A stretch of DNA of 50,956 nucleotides. Origin: Alphaproteobacteria bacterium. Lineage in GTDB: Bacteria > Pseudomonadota > Alphaproteobacteria > Caulobacterales > Aquidulcibacteraceae. How positions within the stretch are numbered: position 1 is the stretch's first letter; each line of letters begins with the position of its first letter. Below, piece after piece: positions 1-8,113 of this stretch. The notes under the pieces were generated by a model that was given only the letters and a program-made list of their open reading frames with translations, ran no database searches and was not told the origin of the DNA. Position numbers and translations under genes: made by a program. The stretch spans positions 1 to 50,956 of the forward strand of contig JAGWZH010000011.1 of assembly GCA_018971945.1 (NCBI GenBank). Reading direction: 5' to 3'.

Positions 1-844
1 GCGCCAGCCCGACCCATATCAGCCCAAAGCTGAGGGCTCTCAGAGGGCCAAAGCTCTCCCCGTAGGCGAGGCCGGTCAAGAGTTGCAGACTTGGGCCGAC
101 ATATTGAAGCACGCCCAACGCGATGAAACTGACCCGGCGGGCGGAGAAAGCGAAAAGGATCAGCGGCGCAGCCGTCAGAGGGCCCATCAGGGCCAGAAGG
201 CTCCCGTGGGCCAGGCTGTCGGCAAACGCGAGCCCCTCACCTCGCCCCGCCAAGACCCAGAGCAAAAGCGCTGCTGGAACCGCAAGGAAAGCGGTTTCGG
301 CCAGCAGTCCCGCCGCGGCGGGAACCGGCGCTTGCCTGCGGATCACGCTATAGGCCACCCACGAGGCGCAGAGGCCCAGCGACACCCAAGGGATGTGCCC
401 GATCGCGACCGCCTGCAACACGACGCCGATGGCCGCCACAACCAGAGCGGGCCCTTGCAGGCCTCGGAGCCGTTCCTTGAAAACGACGACGCCGACCACG
501 ACTGTGATCAAAGGCGAGAGAAAATACGCAAGGCTGCCCTCGATCACCCGGCCTGTCGCCACAGCCCAAACAAAAATCGCCCAGTTCGCTCCGATCAGCA
601 CCGAGGATAGGGCCAACGCGCGCAGTACGCCCTTTTTGCGGAAGGCGGCGGCAGCGGCGGCGAAGCCGCCGAACAGAGCAACGGCCGCGGCGGCGGGAAT
701 TGACCAAACCACGCGCTGGCCCAGAATTTCCCATGGAGAGGCGAAGCTGATTTGTTTCAAGAACAGAGGCAGCAAGCCCCATATCAGATAGGCTCCAAAA
801 GCGCTGATCAGGCCCAGGCGGACTTGGCGGTCCCCCGCACTCAC
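1..844 (-). CDS. rarD: RarD/EamA-family permease, 3' end beyond window
   Basis: Translating the minus strand from a GTG at 844 gives an unbroken reading frame to the window edge (about 281 residues), so the C-terminus is missing. Near the N-terminus it reads GAYLIWGLLPLFLK, then WEILGQRVVWS, then NWAIFVWAVATG and SLAYFLSPL; these are hallmarks of the RarD branch of the drug/metabolite (EamA) transporters, which have about 10 membrane helices. The GTG start overlaps the TGA stop of the upstream acetyltransferase gene (GTGA, 841-844), suggesting translational coupling in an asd-GNAT-rarD unit. RarD proteins are inner-membrane permeases whose substrate is unsettled (chloramphenicol sensitivity is the classical phenotype). 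Family call is firm; substrate unknown. Confidence 0.9.
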   Translation of the reverse strand, partial: MSAGDRQVRLGLISAFGAYLIWGLLPLFLKQISFASPWEILGQRVVWSIPAAAAVALFGGFAAAAAAFRKKGVLRALALSSVLIGANWAIFVWAVATGRVIEGSLAYFLSPLITVVVGVVVFKERLRGLQGPALVVAAIGVVLQAVAIGHIPWVSLGLCASWVAYSVIRRQAPVPAAAGLLAETAFLAVPAALLLWVLAGRGEGLAFADSLAHGSLLALMGPLTAAPLILFAFSARRVSFIALGVLQYVGPSLQLLTGLAYGESFGPLRALSFGLIWVGLA

Positions 845-1272
845 GCGGTCAAAACACCATAAGGCGACGGGTGCTTGATCTCCATCCACCGTTCAGGCGC
901 TGAGATCGGCGCAAAGCCAAGGGGCGCGTAGACCCCGTGGGCGTCGGCGGTAGCCAGCGCCCATCGGCGCAGACCCTGAAGGTCAGGGGCGGCCATGAGC
1001 GCGGCGACGAGTCCACGCGCGAGGCCCCTCCCCCGCGCTTCGGGGACGACAAACACATCGCAGAGCCATGCGAAGGTCGCCCAATCGGAAACAACGCGGG
1101 CAAAACCGACGAGGTCGCCGCCATCCCGGCGAGCAAGACCGCACACGGAGTTCGCCCAAGCCCGTTCAACGACTGCGCGGGGAATGCCGGGCGACCAATA
1201 AGTCTGCGCGAGGTGCGCGGCGATGGCGTCGATCTCGGCAGGCGTCGGCTGTTCGAGGGTGATGGCGATCAT
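841..1272 (-). CDS. GNAT-family N-acetyltransferase
   Basis: A 143-residue protein starting at the ATG at 1272, which overlaps the asd stop codon (ATGA, 1269-1272). A longer upstream start would run into asd and is unlikely. The core reads VFVVPEARGRGLARGLV, the acetyl-CoA pyrophosphate-binding motif A of GNAT enzymes (R-x-x-G-x-G/A), followed by a helix and the late-domain AHGVYAPLGF segment typical of the family. It would transfer an acetyl group from acetyl-CoA to an amine; the substrate cannot be read from sequence. It sits between asd and rarD with 4-bp overlaps on both sides, so the three genes are probably co-translated. Cytoplasmic. Confidence 0.85.
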   Translation of the reverse strand: MIAITLEQPTPAEIDAIAAHLAQTYWSPGIPRAVVERAWANSVCGLARRDGGDLVGFARVVSDWATFAWLCDVFVVPEARGRGLARGLVAALMAAPDLQGLRRWALATADAHGVYAPLGFAPISAPERWMEIKHPSPYGVLTA

Positions 1273-2297
1273 GACGGCAGACGCCTGAACAAGCCGCGGT
1301 TCATCATCAACTCGGCAATCTGGATCGCGTTCAGGGCCGCCCCTTTGCGAAGATTGTCGGAAACGACCCATAGAGCGAGGCCGTTTTCAACGGTGGGGTC
1401 TTCGCGGATCCGGGAGACATAGGTCGCCCACTCGCCGGACGCCTCCACAGGGGTCATGTAGCCGCCGTCCTCACGCTTGTCGATGACCATGACGCCGGGC
1501 GCCTCGCGCAGGAGCTCACGGGCCTCGTCGGCGCTTATGGGGTTTTCGAATTCGATGTGGACAGCTTCGGAATGGCCCACGAACACCGGAACGCGAACGC
1601 TCGTGGCGGTCAGCTTGATGCGGGGATCAAGGATTTTCTTGGTTTCCACCGTCATCTTCCACTCTTCGGTGGTGTAGCCGTCCTCCATGAAGTCGCCGCC
1701 ATGGGGGATGACGTTGAAGGCGATTTGTTTGGGATAGACTTCGGTGACGATGGGGTCGTTGACATAGATCGCGCGGGTCTGAGTCCAAAGCTCCTCCATC
1801 GCGTCTTTGCCGGTGCCGGAGACGGATTGATAGGTCGCCACCACGACACGCTTGATGCCCGCCGCGTCATGAAGAGGCTTCAGCGCCACCACGAGCTGGG
1901 CCGTGGAACAATTCGGATTGGCGATGATGTTCAGCTTGTCAAAGCCCGAAACGGCCTCAGGATTCACCTCCGGCACGATGAGGGGCACACGAGGATCCAT
2001 GCGCCAGGCGCTGGAATTGTCAATGATCACGCATCCTTGGGCCCCGATCCTGGGAGACCATTCTTTCGAGACCGAGCCTCCGGCAGACATCAAGCAAAGG
2101 TCGTAGCCACTGAAATCAAAGGACTCGAGGTTTTTGACTTTCAGGGTCTTGTCGCCATAGCTTACCTCGACCCCAATGGACCGGGACGACGCCAAAGCCG
2201 CCACCTCGTCGGCGGGGAAAAGGCGCTCGTCCAGAATATTGAGCATTTCGCGGCCGACATTGCCGGTCGCGCCCACGACGGCGACGCGCAAACCCAT
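1269..2297 (-). CDS. asd: aspartate-semialdehyde dehydrogenase
   Basis: Reduces aspartyl phosphate to aspartate semialdehyde with NADPH, the branch step to lysine/diaminopimelate, threonine and methionine. The 342-residue protein begins MGLRVAVVGATGNVGREML (NADP-binding Rossmann loop GxxGxxG) and carries the catalytic cysteine at residue 130 in NPNCSTAQ; length matches the family. I chose the ATG at 2297 because GGAG lies about 10 nt upstream and the protein then starts at the usual position; the frame continues upstream for 27 codons with no homology-like content. First gene of an asd-GNAT-rarD run. dapF, which acts later in the same lysine/DAP pathway, lies 9 kb away on the same strand. Confidence 0.97.
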   Translation of the reverse strand: MGLRVAVVGATGNVGREMLNILDERLFPADEVAALASSRSIGVEVSYGDKTLKVKNLESFDFSGYDLCLMSAGGSVSKEWSPRIGAQGCVIIDNSSAWRMDPRVPLIVPEVNPEAVSGFDKLNIIANPNCSTAQLVVALKPLHDAAGIKRVVVATYQSVSGTGKDAMEELWTQTRAIYVNDPIVTEVYPKQIAFNVIPHGGDFMEDGYTTEEWKMTVETKKILDPRIKLTATSVRVPVFVGHSEAVHIEFENPISADEARELLREAPGVMVIDKREDGGYMTPVEASGEWATYVSRIREDPTVENGLALWVVSDNLRKGAALNAIQIAELMMNRGLFRRLPS

Positions 2298-2483
2298 CTC
2301 GATGATCGCTCCTATGGCGGACAGCGCGCAGCTTTCGCTTTTCACAGCTGGCAACGCAAGCCCCGCACACGGGTTCACTGCGCGCGAAGGAAGCGTCTAG
2401 CGAGCGGCAAATCGCCTCTATTGACGCCTGAGGCGCCAAGACTGCTTGAAGCGCGCAGGGGGCGGGGAAGTCCGTAGCCCCCC

Positions 2484-2690
2484 TTAGGCTTCAAAACCCA
2501 TCGGCTTATGGCTGCCGTCGCAATAGGGTTTGTTTTTGGAGGCCCCGCAACGGCACAAGAACACCACATCCTTCGCTTCCAGAACCGCGCCGTCGGGGCC
2601 GCATATCTGCAGCGCGCCTTCGACTTTCACTGGACCATTTTTAAGCGGGGTGATTTTGGCGGGGGTTTCGTTTTGGCCGTCATGAGCCAT
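2484..2690 (-). CDS. CDGSH-type iron-sulfur domain protein
   Basis: A 68-residue protein with the complete CDGSH motif near its C-terminus: C-R-C-G-A-S-K-N-K-P-Y-C-D-G-S-H, matching C-x-C-x2-S-x3-P-x-C-D-G-S-H. In this family three cysteines and one histidine bind a redox-active, labile 2Fe-2S cluster. The N-terminal half (PAKITPLKNGPVKVEG...) is the usual beta-rich lead-in of bacterial members. The start at 2690 is fixed by a strong AAGGAGG about 7 nt upstream. No membrane anchor, so probably cytosolic. Its leader carries the 15-bp tandem repeat at 2785-2860. Role unknown; electron transfer or cluster trafficking is a family-level guess. Confidence 0.92.
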   Translation of the reverse strand: MAHDGQNETPAKITPLKNGPVKVEGALQICGPDGAVLEAKDVVFLCRCGASKNKPYCDGSHKPMGFEA

Positions 2691-2784
2691 GGGTGCGCCT
2701 CCTTGTGAGCGTTGCTGCAGACTAACTCTTCCGGCCAAGGCGCCAAGAGCTCTTGTGGCCCGCCCGCGGCCCAGTCAGGGCTTG

Positions 2785-2860
2785 CCTGGCCTGGGGCGCC
2801 TGACCTGGGGCGGCCTGACCTGGGGCGGCCTGACCTGGGGCGGCCTGACCTGGGGCGCCG
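2785..2860. repeat. tandem repeat, 15-bp unit, 4 copies plus a degenerate one
   Basis: Unit CCTGACCTGGGGCGG repeats head to tail at 2799, 2814, 2829 and 2844 (last copy one mismatch), preceded by a degenerate copy from 2785. It lies between the acyl-CoA dehydrogenase stop (2975) and the CDGSH gene start (2690), so it would be in the CDGSH leader if transcribed from further upstream. The plus strand carries a GGGG tract in every unit. No spacer structure, so not CRISPR. Confidence 0.95.
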
Positions 2861-2974
2861 GGCCCAGTCCAATGCCAAAGCCTTCGTTCCCCCTCGTCTT
2901 CCGCGCAGCGCCCCTGCAGCTCGAGCGTCTCAAACCAGCGCGCTCAAAGACGCGGTTTGGGCGGTGGTCTGGCT

Positions 2975-4207
2975 TCAACGACCAGTCGGCAGATCCTTGA
3001 AGGCCACGTCCTTGTCCACGCGGACATCCCCGGGCAAGCCCAGGACGCGTTCTGCAATGATGTTCTTCAAAATCTCATCGGTGCCGCCGGCGATGCGCAG
3101 GCCGGGCGCCCACATATAGCTTTGCTGGAAGATCGCCTCGAGCGGGCTGAGCTCCTGGTCGGCGATGACGCCGTAATGGTCCTGCGCTTCGATGCCAGCG
3201 TTGGAGATGTCCTGCAGCTGATTGGCGGTGATGACTTTGCCGATCGAACTCTCAGGGCCAGGGGTTTGGCCTTTAGAGAGGGCTGTCATCGTCCGGAACT
3301 TGCCAAGGCGATAGCCTTCGGCTCTCACCACCCAATCGGCCAGCTTCTGTCGGAAACCGCTGTCCTGCAGCAAAGCGCCGCCGCTTGGACCCGCTGCGGT
3401 GCGTGCGAACTCCATCATTTCCTTGTAATCGGGGCCATAGCCGCCGCCGACGGCCAAGCGTTCGTTCATGAGGGTGACGAGCGCCACGGTCCAACCGTTC
3501 CCCTCGCCGCCTAGAAGCTGGGCATGAGGGATGCGCACATCGGTGAAATAGACCTCATTGAAGTTTGAGCCCCCAGACATCTGGTGGATCGGGCGCACCT
3601 CGACGCCCGGCGATTTCATGTCCACAAAGAACATCGTCAGGCCTTTGTGTTTGGGCACATCGGGATTGGTGCGGACGAGCAGAATTCCCCAGTCGGAATA
3701 GTGTGCGCCGGATGTCCAGACCTTCTGGCCGTTCACCACCCATTCGTCGCCGTCACGAACGGCCCGCGTCTTGAGGCTCGCCACGTCCGACCCGGCTGCA
3801 GGCTCGGAGAAAAGCTGGCACCATATTTCCTCTCCGCGTAGGGCTGGTGGCACGAGGCGCTGCTTCTGCTCTTCCGCGGCGAAAGCGATCACGGTTGGAA
3901 CACACATGCCGAGCCCAATTGTGAAGGGGCCGGCAGGAGCGTCGAACTTCGCTTCCTCTTGGCCGAAAATAACCGAGAAGATCGGCGGCAAGCCCTGCCC
4001 CCCCTGCTCTTTCGCCCATGTAACGCCAGCGAAGCCCGCCTCCGCCTTGGCCTTCTGGTAAGCCTTGGCGGCCTGAAGATATTCCTTTTCCGAAAGGCGC
4101 TTTTGCAGGCTCTCCTTCTCGGCGCCCTTCAATTTGACGACGCTCTCCAAAAAGGCGCGCGCCTTGGCGCGGTAAGCGGCTTCCTCAGCGGTGTCATGAA
4201 AGTCCAT
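2975..4207 (-). CDS. acyl-CoA dehydrogenase family protein
   Basis: A 410-residue flavoenzyme of the acyl-CoA dehydrogenase superfamily, which introduces the trans-2,3 double bond into acyl-CoA thioesters. Landmarks: YLQAAKAYQKAKAEAGFAG near the N-terminus (helical domain), QLFSEPAAGSDVASL (FAD/substrate-binding beta domain), MSGGSNFNEVYFTDVRIP, and C-terminal GGTDEILKNIIAERVLGLP, the segment that holds the general-base glutamate in many bacterial members. I start at 4207 (MDFHDTAEE), with AGAGGA upstream; the longer frame adds 66 non-conserved residues. Gene stands alone between the CDGSH gene and a divergent RipA-like gene. Chain-length or branched/steroid specificity cannot be read. Confidence 0.92.
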   Translation of the reverse strand: MDFHDTAEEAAYRAKARAFLESVVKLKGAEKESLQKRLSEKEYLQAAKAYQKAKAEAGFAGVTWAKEQGGQGLPPIFSVIFGQEEAKFDAPAGPFTIGLGMCVPTVIAFAAEEQKQRLVPPALRGEEIWCQLFSEPAAGSDVASLKTRAVRDGDEWVVNGQKVWTSGAHYSDWGILLVRTNPDVPKHKGLTMFFVDMKSPGVEVRPIHQMSGGSNFNEVYFTDVRIPHAQLLGGEGNGWTVALVTLMNERLAVGGGYGPDYKEMMEFARTAAGPSGGALLQDSGFRQKLADWVVRAEGYRLGKFRTMTALSKGQTPGPESSIGKVITANQLQDISNAGIEAQDHYGVIADQELSPLEAIFQQSYMWAPGLRIAGGTDEILKNIIAERVLGLPGDVRVDKDVAFKDLPTGR

Positions 4208-4320
4208 GGTGGGCGGTCCTCTGCTTGGGATCCATGATAGGCGTTTGTCGGAAGCCGGCAACGGCGCCGTTGGGGAAGCTTGCGCAGAGTTTTTCAGTTG
4301 TCCATTCTGGAGCCCTGTCG

Positions 4321-4818
4321 ATGGGGCCCCTCGCCATGAGCGAAAGCCAGGACTTCGCGTTCTATAAATTGCTGCTGGAGGAGTTGCGGGAGGCCCGGCG
4401 GGCACGACGCGATTTGTCCAACGCCTTCATGAGCCTCAATCTCGCCGGTGTCGGCGCTTTAGGCTTTTTGCAGACAAACGAGAGCGGGTTTGTCCGGCCG
4501 GAGCTCTTGTTATGGCTCAGCGCGGCTTTGGCGCTCACCTGTGTGGTCTGGCGGACCACAAACGCCTATTATAGGAGGCTGTTGGCGGCGAAATACGGCA
4601 TTCTTTATCACTATGAGAACAGGCTGGGAGAGCGTCCCATCCAGGACGAATATCAAGATCTCGGCGACCGGCGCTGGTTCCGATTTTTCTCCCTGGAGCA
4701 GCTGATGCCGTCTCTGTTCGTGCTGGGCTATGGGATTTTCTTGGCCTACAGTATTCCTTGGTGGGAAAGCGTTTTTGGGCCGCGTCCAGCGATTTTGGAC
4801 ATTGTCAGCTTCCGTTAG
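4321..4818 (+). CDS. RipA-like membrane protein
   Basis: A 165-residue protein with a charged N-terminal helix rich in Glu/Arg, then two closely spaced hydrophobic segments (about residues 35-50 and 60-77), a conserved-looking stretch YYRRLLAAKYGILYHYE and a third hydrophobic segment near residues 130-148. This layout and the R-x-L-x-x-A-K-Y/F element resemble the RipA family of octameric cytoplasmic-membrane proteins first described in Francisella; I recognise this by pattern only. The start at 4321 has GGAG 8 nt upstream; 4336 is the alternative. It is divergent from the acyl-CoA dehydrogenase and converges on leuB. Function unknown. Confidence 0.7.
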   Translation: MGPLAMSESQDFAFYKLLLEELREARRARRDLSNAFMSLNLAGVGALGFLQTNESGFVRPELLLWLSAALALTCVVWRTTNAYYRRLLAAKYGILYHYENRLGERPIQDEYQDLGDRRWFRFFSLEQLMPSLFVLGYGIFLAYSIPWWESVFGPRPAILDIVSFR

Positions 4819-4980
4819 AATTGCCTCTTCCACAAGGTATTTGGGCCAAAAGCGTGATGTTCAAAGCGAAGACTTGGCTCCCTGGCCGCAGGCCTCGCCT
4901 AGCCTGATCGATTGGAAAACTCCCGCGCGACCATGGAGCGCAGCGGCCCGATGATGAGAGCGTTCGCGGACAGCTGATGG

Positions 4981-6036
4981 TTAAAGCGCGCGCAGCACCG
5001 CGTCGCCCATTTGTCGCGTCGAGAGAGAACCACCAAGATCGCGGGTGCGGGCGCCGGCGTCCAAAGCTTTGCGGACGGCCGCCTCCAGACGGTCAGCCAA
5101 TGCGTCGCGACCGAGGGACAGGCGAAACGCCATGCCTAAAGACAGGATCGCCGCCACAGGATTGGCGACACCCTGCCCTGCAATGTCCGGGGCGGATCCA
5201 TGCACTGGCTCATAAAGCCCCGGCCGGCCGTCTTCGCCCAGGGCTGCGGACGGCAACAGGCCGATCGAGCCCGTCAGCATCGCGGCTTCATCGGAAAGGA
5301 TGTCGCCGAACAGATTGTCGGTGACGATCACGTCGAACTGCTTGGGTTGCTTCACCAATTGCATGGCGCAGTTGTCAGCGAGAATATGGTCAAGCCTTAT
5401 GTCGCCATAGTCTGCCTCATGGAGGGCGGCGACCTCCTGCCGCCAAAGCAGCCCAGTCTCCATCACATTGGATTTCTCCGCCGAATGGACGAGGCCGCGC
5501 CGCTTGCGGGCGGTCTCAAAAGCGACCCGGGCGATCCGGCGGATTTCACTGCTGGTGTAGACTTGGGTGTCGACGCCGCGGCGCTCGCCGTTGGGCAAGG
5601 TTTCGATGCCACGCGGCTCCCCGAAATAGACCCCTCCGGTGAGTTCTCGGACAATCAGAATGTCCAGTCCGGCCACCAGGTCGCGCTTCAAGGGCGAAGC
5701 GTCCGCAAGGGCTTCAAAACACAAGGCGGGCCGGAGATTGGCGAACACAGCCATCTCTTTGCGCAGGCGCAAAAGCCCCGCTTCAGGGCGCTTGTCGCGG
5801 GCGACGCCAGCCCATTGCGGGCCGCCGACCGCGCCCATCAGCACCGCGTCGGCAGACTTGGCGGCGGCGATCGTCTCCTCGGCGATGGGCGCGCCTGCAT
5901 GATCAAGACTGGCCCCGCCGAACGGGGCTTCCAGCATGGTCAGGTCAGGCCACAGCGCTTGCGCCGCCCGGCGGGCCTCGGCAATGACTTCAGGGCCGAT
6001 CCCGTCGCCCGGCAATAGAAGGAGGGTTTTGCTCAT
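4981..6036 (-). CDS. leuB: 3-isopropylmalate dehydrogenase
   Basis: Oxidises and decarboxylates 3-isopropylmalate to 4-methyl-2-oxopentanoate with NAD+, third step of leucine synthesis. The 351-residue protein shows [12 protein letters not shown] at the N-terminus, [16 protein letters not shown], the metal/substrate site [15 protein letters not shown], and [12 protein letters not shown] near the NAD site; all canonical for LeuB rather than isocitrate dehydrogenase. Start ATG at 6036 has GGAGGG upstream. It is the last gene of the minus-strand leuC...leuD...leuB group and converges on the RipA-like gene, with about 160 bp between them in which I see no clear terminator. Confidence 0.97.
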   Translation of the reverse strand: MSKTLLLLPGDGIGPEVIAEARRAAQALWPDLTMLEAPFGGASLDHAGAPIAEETIAAAKSADAVLMGAVGGPQWAGVARDKRPEAGLLRLRKEMAVFANLRPALCFEALADASPLKRDLVAGLDILIVRELTGGVYFGEPRGIETLPNGERRGVDTQVYTSSEIRRIARVAFETARKRRGLVHSAEKSNVMETGLLWRQEVAALHEADYGDIRLDHILADNCAMQLVKQPKQFDVIVTDNLFGDILSDEAAMLTGSIGLLPSAALGEDGRPGLYEPVHGSAPDIAGQGVANPVAAILSLGMAFRLSLGRDALADRLEAAVRKALDAGARTRDLGGSLSTRQMGDAVLRAL

Positions 6037-6069
6037 GACCGCGCCATCAAGCCGGCGGCGGGCTCGCGG

Positions 6070-6312
6070 TCAAGCGCGCCGATAGGGAGCGAGGTCGGCG
6101 CGCTGATGCGTCATCCAGCGGGGGAGAGCGACCGGCCATTCGCGGAAGTTAAGGACGAGGCGCGGCGGCTCGCCGGGGGTTGCGCGCAGGATCCGACGCT
6201 CGGCAAGCGCCAAAGCGCTGCGGGACGCTCCGTCAGGGGCGAAGCCGCGCCGCGGCGCAGCGGCCGCTCGGGCCTCCGATGCCTGGACGCAAGCGGAGCA
6301 GGATCGGGCCAA
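6070..6312 (-). CDS. possible small ORF between the ABM gene and leuB
   Basis: An 80-codon frame from a TTG at 6312 to a TGA at 6070, ending 33 bp before leuB. It reads LARSCSACVQ at the start and ends PRWMTHQRADLAPYRRA. It has no ATG/GTG in a sensible place and I do not recognise it. The gap it fills (6037-6334, about 300 bp) is unusually large for this tightly packed group, which is the main reason to list it. It may equally be non-coding leader for leuB. Confidence 0.25.
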   Translation of the reverse strand: MARSCSACVQASEARAAAAPRRGFAPDGASRSALALAERRILRATPGEPPRLVLNFREWPVALPRWMTHQRADLAPYRRA

Positions 6313-6334
6313 GACGGACCGACATGGCGATGGC

Positions 6335-6643
6335 TCAGATTGGGCGCCACTCGGAGACGTCGTACTGCGCCATCCGCCGGTCGCTGATCCCAGCTTCGAC
6401 CCAGGCGGCCCGCCAAGCAGCCATGTGGGGGCTGGCGCGATGGGCGGCCAAGGCCTCGGCGCTCTCGAACGCCTCAAAGATCCTCACCAGACGCTCGTCG
6501 TCCACATCAAAGGCGAAGCTGAAAGCGAGACAGCCGGGTTCGGCGCGGGAGGCCGCCGCCATGGCCCGCAGATGCGGCAAGGCTTTCTCGCGCTCTCCGG
6601 GCGCAATGCGTATCGAACCGGCCAAAATGATTATGGCAGCCAT
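6335..6643 (-). CDS. ABM-domain (antibiotic biosynthesis monooxygenase-like) protein
   Basis: A 102-residue single-domain protein of the dimeric alpha/beta-barrel ABM (YgiN-like) type: an initial strand IIILAGSIRIAPG, a helix with REKALPHLRAMAAASRAEPGCL, then FAFDVDDERLVRIFEAFESAEALAAH and the final HMAAWRAAW helix. The motif 'EPGC...F...D....R.....E.F.S..AL..H' is diagnostic. Members include cofactor-free quinol monooxygenases and stress proteins of unknown substrate. The start overlaps the 3' end of leuD by 13 bp, so it is very likely translated from the same message as the leu genes. Substrate cannot be assigned. Confidence 0.85.
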   Translation of the reverse strand: MAAIIILAGSIRIAPGEREKALPHLRAMAAASRAEPGCLAFSFAFDVDDERLVRIFEAFESAEALAAHRASPHMAAWRAAWVEAGISDRRMAQYDVSEWRPI

Positions 6644-7236
6644 GGCGTCTGGAGACGGCGACGGGCTTCAAAGGCTGCTATGGCGTCGGCCTGGGCCAAG
6701 CTCTGGCCGATATCGTCCAGACCTTTCAGGAGCTTCTGTTTGTGGCCGGGGTCGATATCAAAGCGGTGCAACGCGCCGGAGGGCGCAGACACGGTTTGAC
6801 TTTCAAGATCGACAAAAAAGACGTGATTGGCGCCCTTGGCTTCCTGCATCAGCGTCGCCACCGCATCGGCTGGCAGACGCACCAGAAGAATGCCGTTATT
6901 GAGGCAGTTGCCAGCGAAGATGTCGGCGAAACTTTCCGCAATTACGCAGCGAAAGCCGAAATCCAGCAACGCCCAAGGAGCGTGCTCGCGCGAGGAGCCG
7001 CAACCGAAATTCGGGCCTGCAATCAGGATCGAAGCCCCCATAAAGGCCGGCTGGTTCAGCACGAAAGCAGGGTCAGGCACGCCATCTGGGCCAAAGCGCA
7101 GATCATAGAGAAGGCCCCTGCCGAGACCATCCCGCTCTACCGTGGACAAGAACTGCTTGGGAATGATCTGGTCGGTGTCCAGATTGGCTATAGGCAAAGG
7201 CGCAGCCACGCCGGCGACAGATTGAAACGGCTTCAT
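6631..7236 (-). CDS. leuD: 3-isopropylmalate dehydratase small subunit
   Basis: Swivel-domain subunit that pairs with LeuC to isomerise 2- to 3-isopropylmalate. The 201-residue protein has the family signatures ANLDTDQIIPKQFLS at the N-terminus and GPNFGCGSSREHAPWAL in the middle, and is of normal length. Its start overlaps the stop of the VOC-domain gene (7233-7236, ATGA) and its end overlaps the ABM gene. LeuC is encoded 2.4 kb upstream on the same strand rather than directly next to leuD, with two unrelated genes in between. Confidence 0.97.
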   Translation of the reverse strand: MKPFQSVAGVAAPLPIANLDTDQIIPKQFLSTVERDGLGRGLLYDLRFGPDGVPDPAFVLNQPAFMGASILIAGPNFGCGSSREHAPWALLDFGFRCVIAESFADIFAGNCLNNGILLVRLPADAVATLMQEAKGANHVFFVDLESQTVSAPSGALHRFDIDPGHKQKLLKGLDDIGQSLAQADAIAAFEARRRLQTPWLP

Positions 7237-8102
7237 GCCTCGTTTCTGGCCCCTTGGCTCTGCAACATCAAGAGAGGCGCGCCCGCCACGCCCTTGCGGA
7301 CGGTAAAGACCTTCGTGCCGGCCTTGCGGCCGTCGCGAACGGGGCTCACATCCAGGCCCCTGGCGAGGAGGCGAGCGCGCGCGGCCTCGGCGTCAGGAAC
7401 CCCGAAGGCCAGGCCAAAAAGGCGATCGGGGCGCTCTTCGGCTTGAGAGAGGCTTGTCGAAACTTCCAGGATCGCGTCGCCGATGCGGAAAAATTGGAGC
7501 CTCTCCCCCAAGTCGGGGAAGCTTTGGTCCAGCCGCAGGTTAAGACCCAAACGGGCGCCGAACAGCGCCGCCGCGCGCTCAGGATCGGAGGTGGTGATCA
7601 CCACATGGTCGACGCTCGCCACCGCGGCCTCGGGCGCAACGCCGTGATCCACGGGAGACGGCGGAAGCGCGTGGTCACGCTCCAGCACAAACAAACGCAA
7701 GCCTGAAGCGGCAGCCGCCGCGATCCTGGTTCTGCGCCAGGAACGCGTGCGGCCTGTGAAGGCGTCAAAGCTGTCACCTTGGACGATGGGTTCAGGGCTC
7801 AAGCCTACGCGGGCGAAACGCCGATGGGCTGCAGTCAGGTCCCCCGTGGCGAAGGCGAGGCTCACTAACCCCTCCCCTTCCACGGCGAGAACTTTGCGGA
7901 GGCGTTCGGCGACGGGGCCGTCATCGACCGGAGCCATCAACTCGACGCTGAGATTGGCGAGGGCGAACATGGCTACAGCGACGCCCCCCTCGCCCGCCGC
8001 ACGCCAACACGGCGCGCGGCCAAGAACGGTCCGGTAGGCCTCGATCGCGGGGTCGATCGCGTTGACTGCAACGACAACATGATCAAGGCCGGCCAGCATC
8101 AT
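7233..8102 (-). CDS. two-domain VOC (glyoxalase-like) protein
   Basis: A 289-residue protein with two vicinal-oxygen-chelate modules: residues about 1-130 begin LDHVVVAVNAIDPAIEAYRTVLG and residues about 150-280 begin VDHVVITTSDPERAAALFGARLG. Each has the beta-alpha-beta-beta-beta pattern and an ending consistent with VOC folds. The D-H pair at the first strand of each module is the usual place of the first metal ligand. Such proteins include glyoxalases, dioxygenases and epimerases; the substrate is not evident. It overlaps the leuD start by 4 bp and lies 11 bp after a secreted-protein gene, inside the leu gene group, so co-expression with leucine synthesis is likely. Confidence 0.85.
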   Translation of the reverse strand: MMLAGLDHVVVAVNAIDPAIEAYRTVLGRAPCWRAAGEGGVAVAMFALANLSVELMAPVDDGPVAERLRKVLAVEGEGLVSLAFATGDLTAAHRRFARVGLSPEPIVQGDSFDAFTGRTRSWRRTRIAAAAASGLRLFVLERDHALPPSPVDHGVAPEAAVASVDHVVITTSDPERAAALFGARLGLNLRLDQSFPDLGERLQFFRIGDAILEVSTSLSQAEERPDRLFGLAFGVPDAEAARARLLARGLDVSPVRDGRKAGTKVFTVRKGVAGAPLLMLQSQGARNEA

Positions 8103-8113
8103 CGCCTATCCCT

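Noticed and set aside
2785-2860. Possible CRISPR array
   Set aside because: Units are contiguous without spacers and no cas gene is present; the same applies to the arrays at 11163 and 49061.
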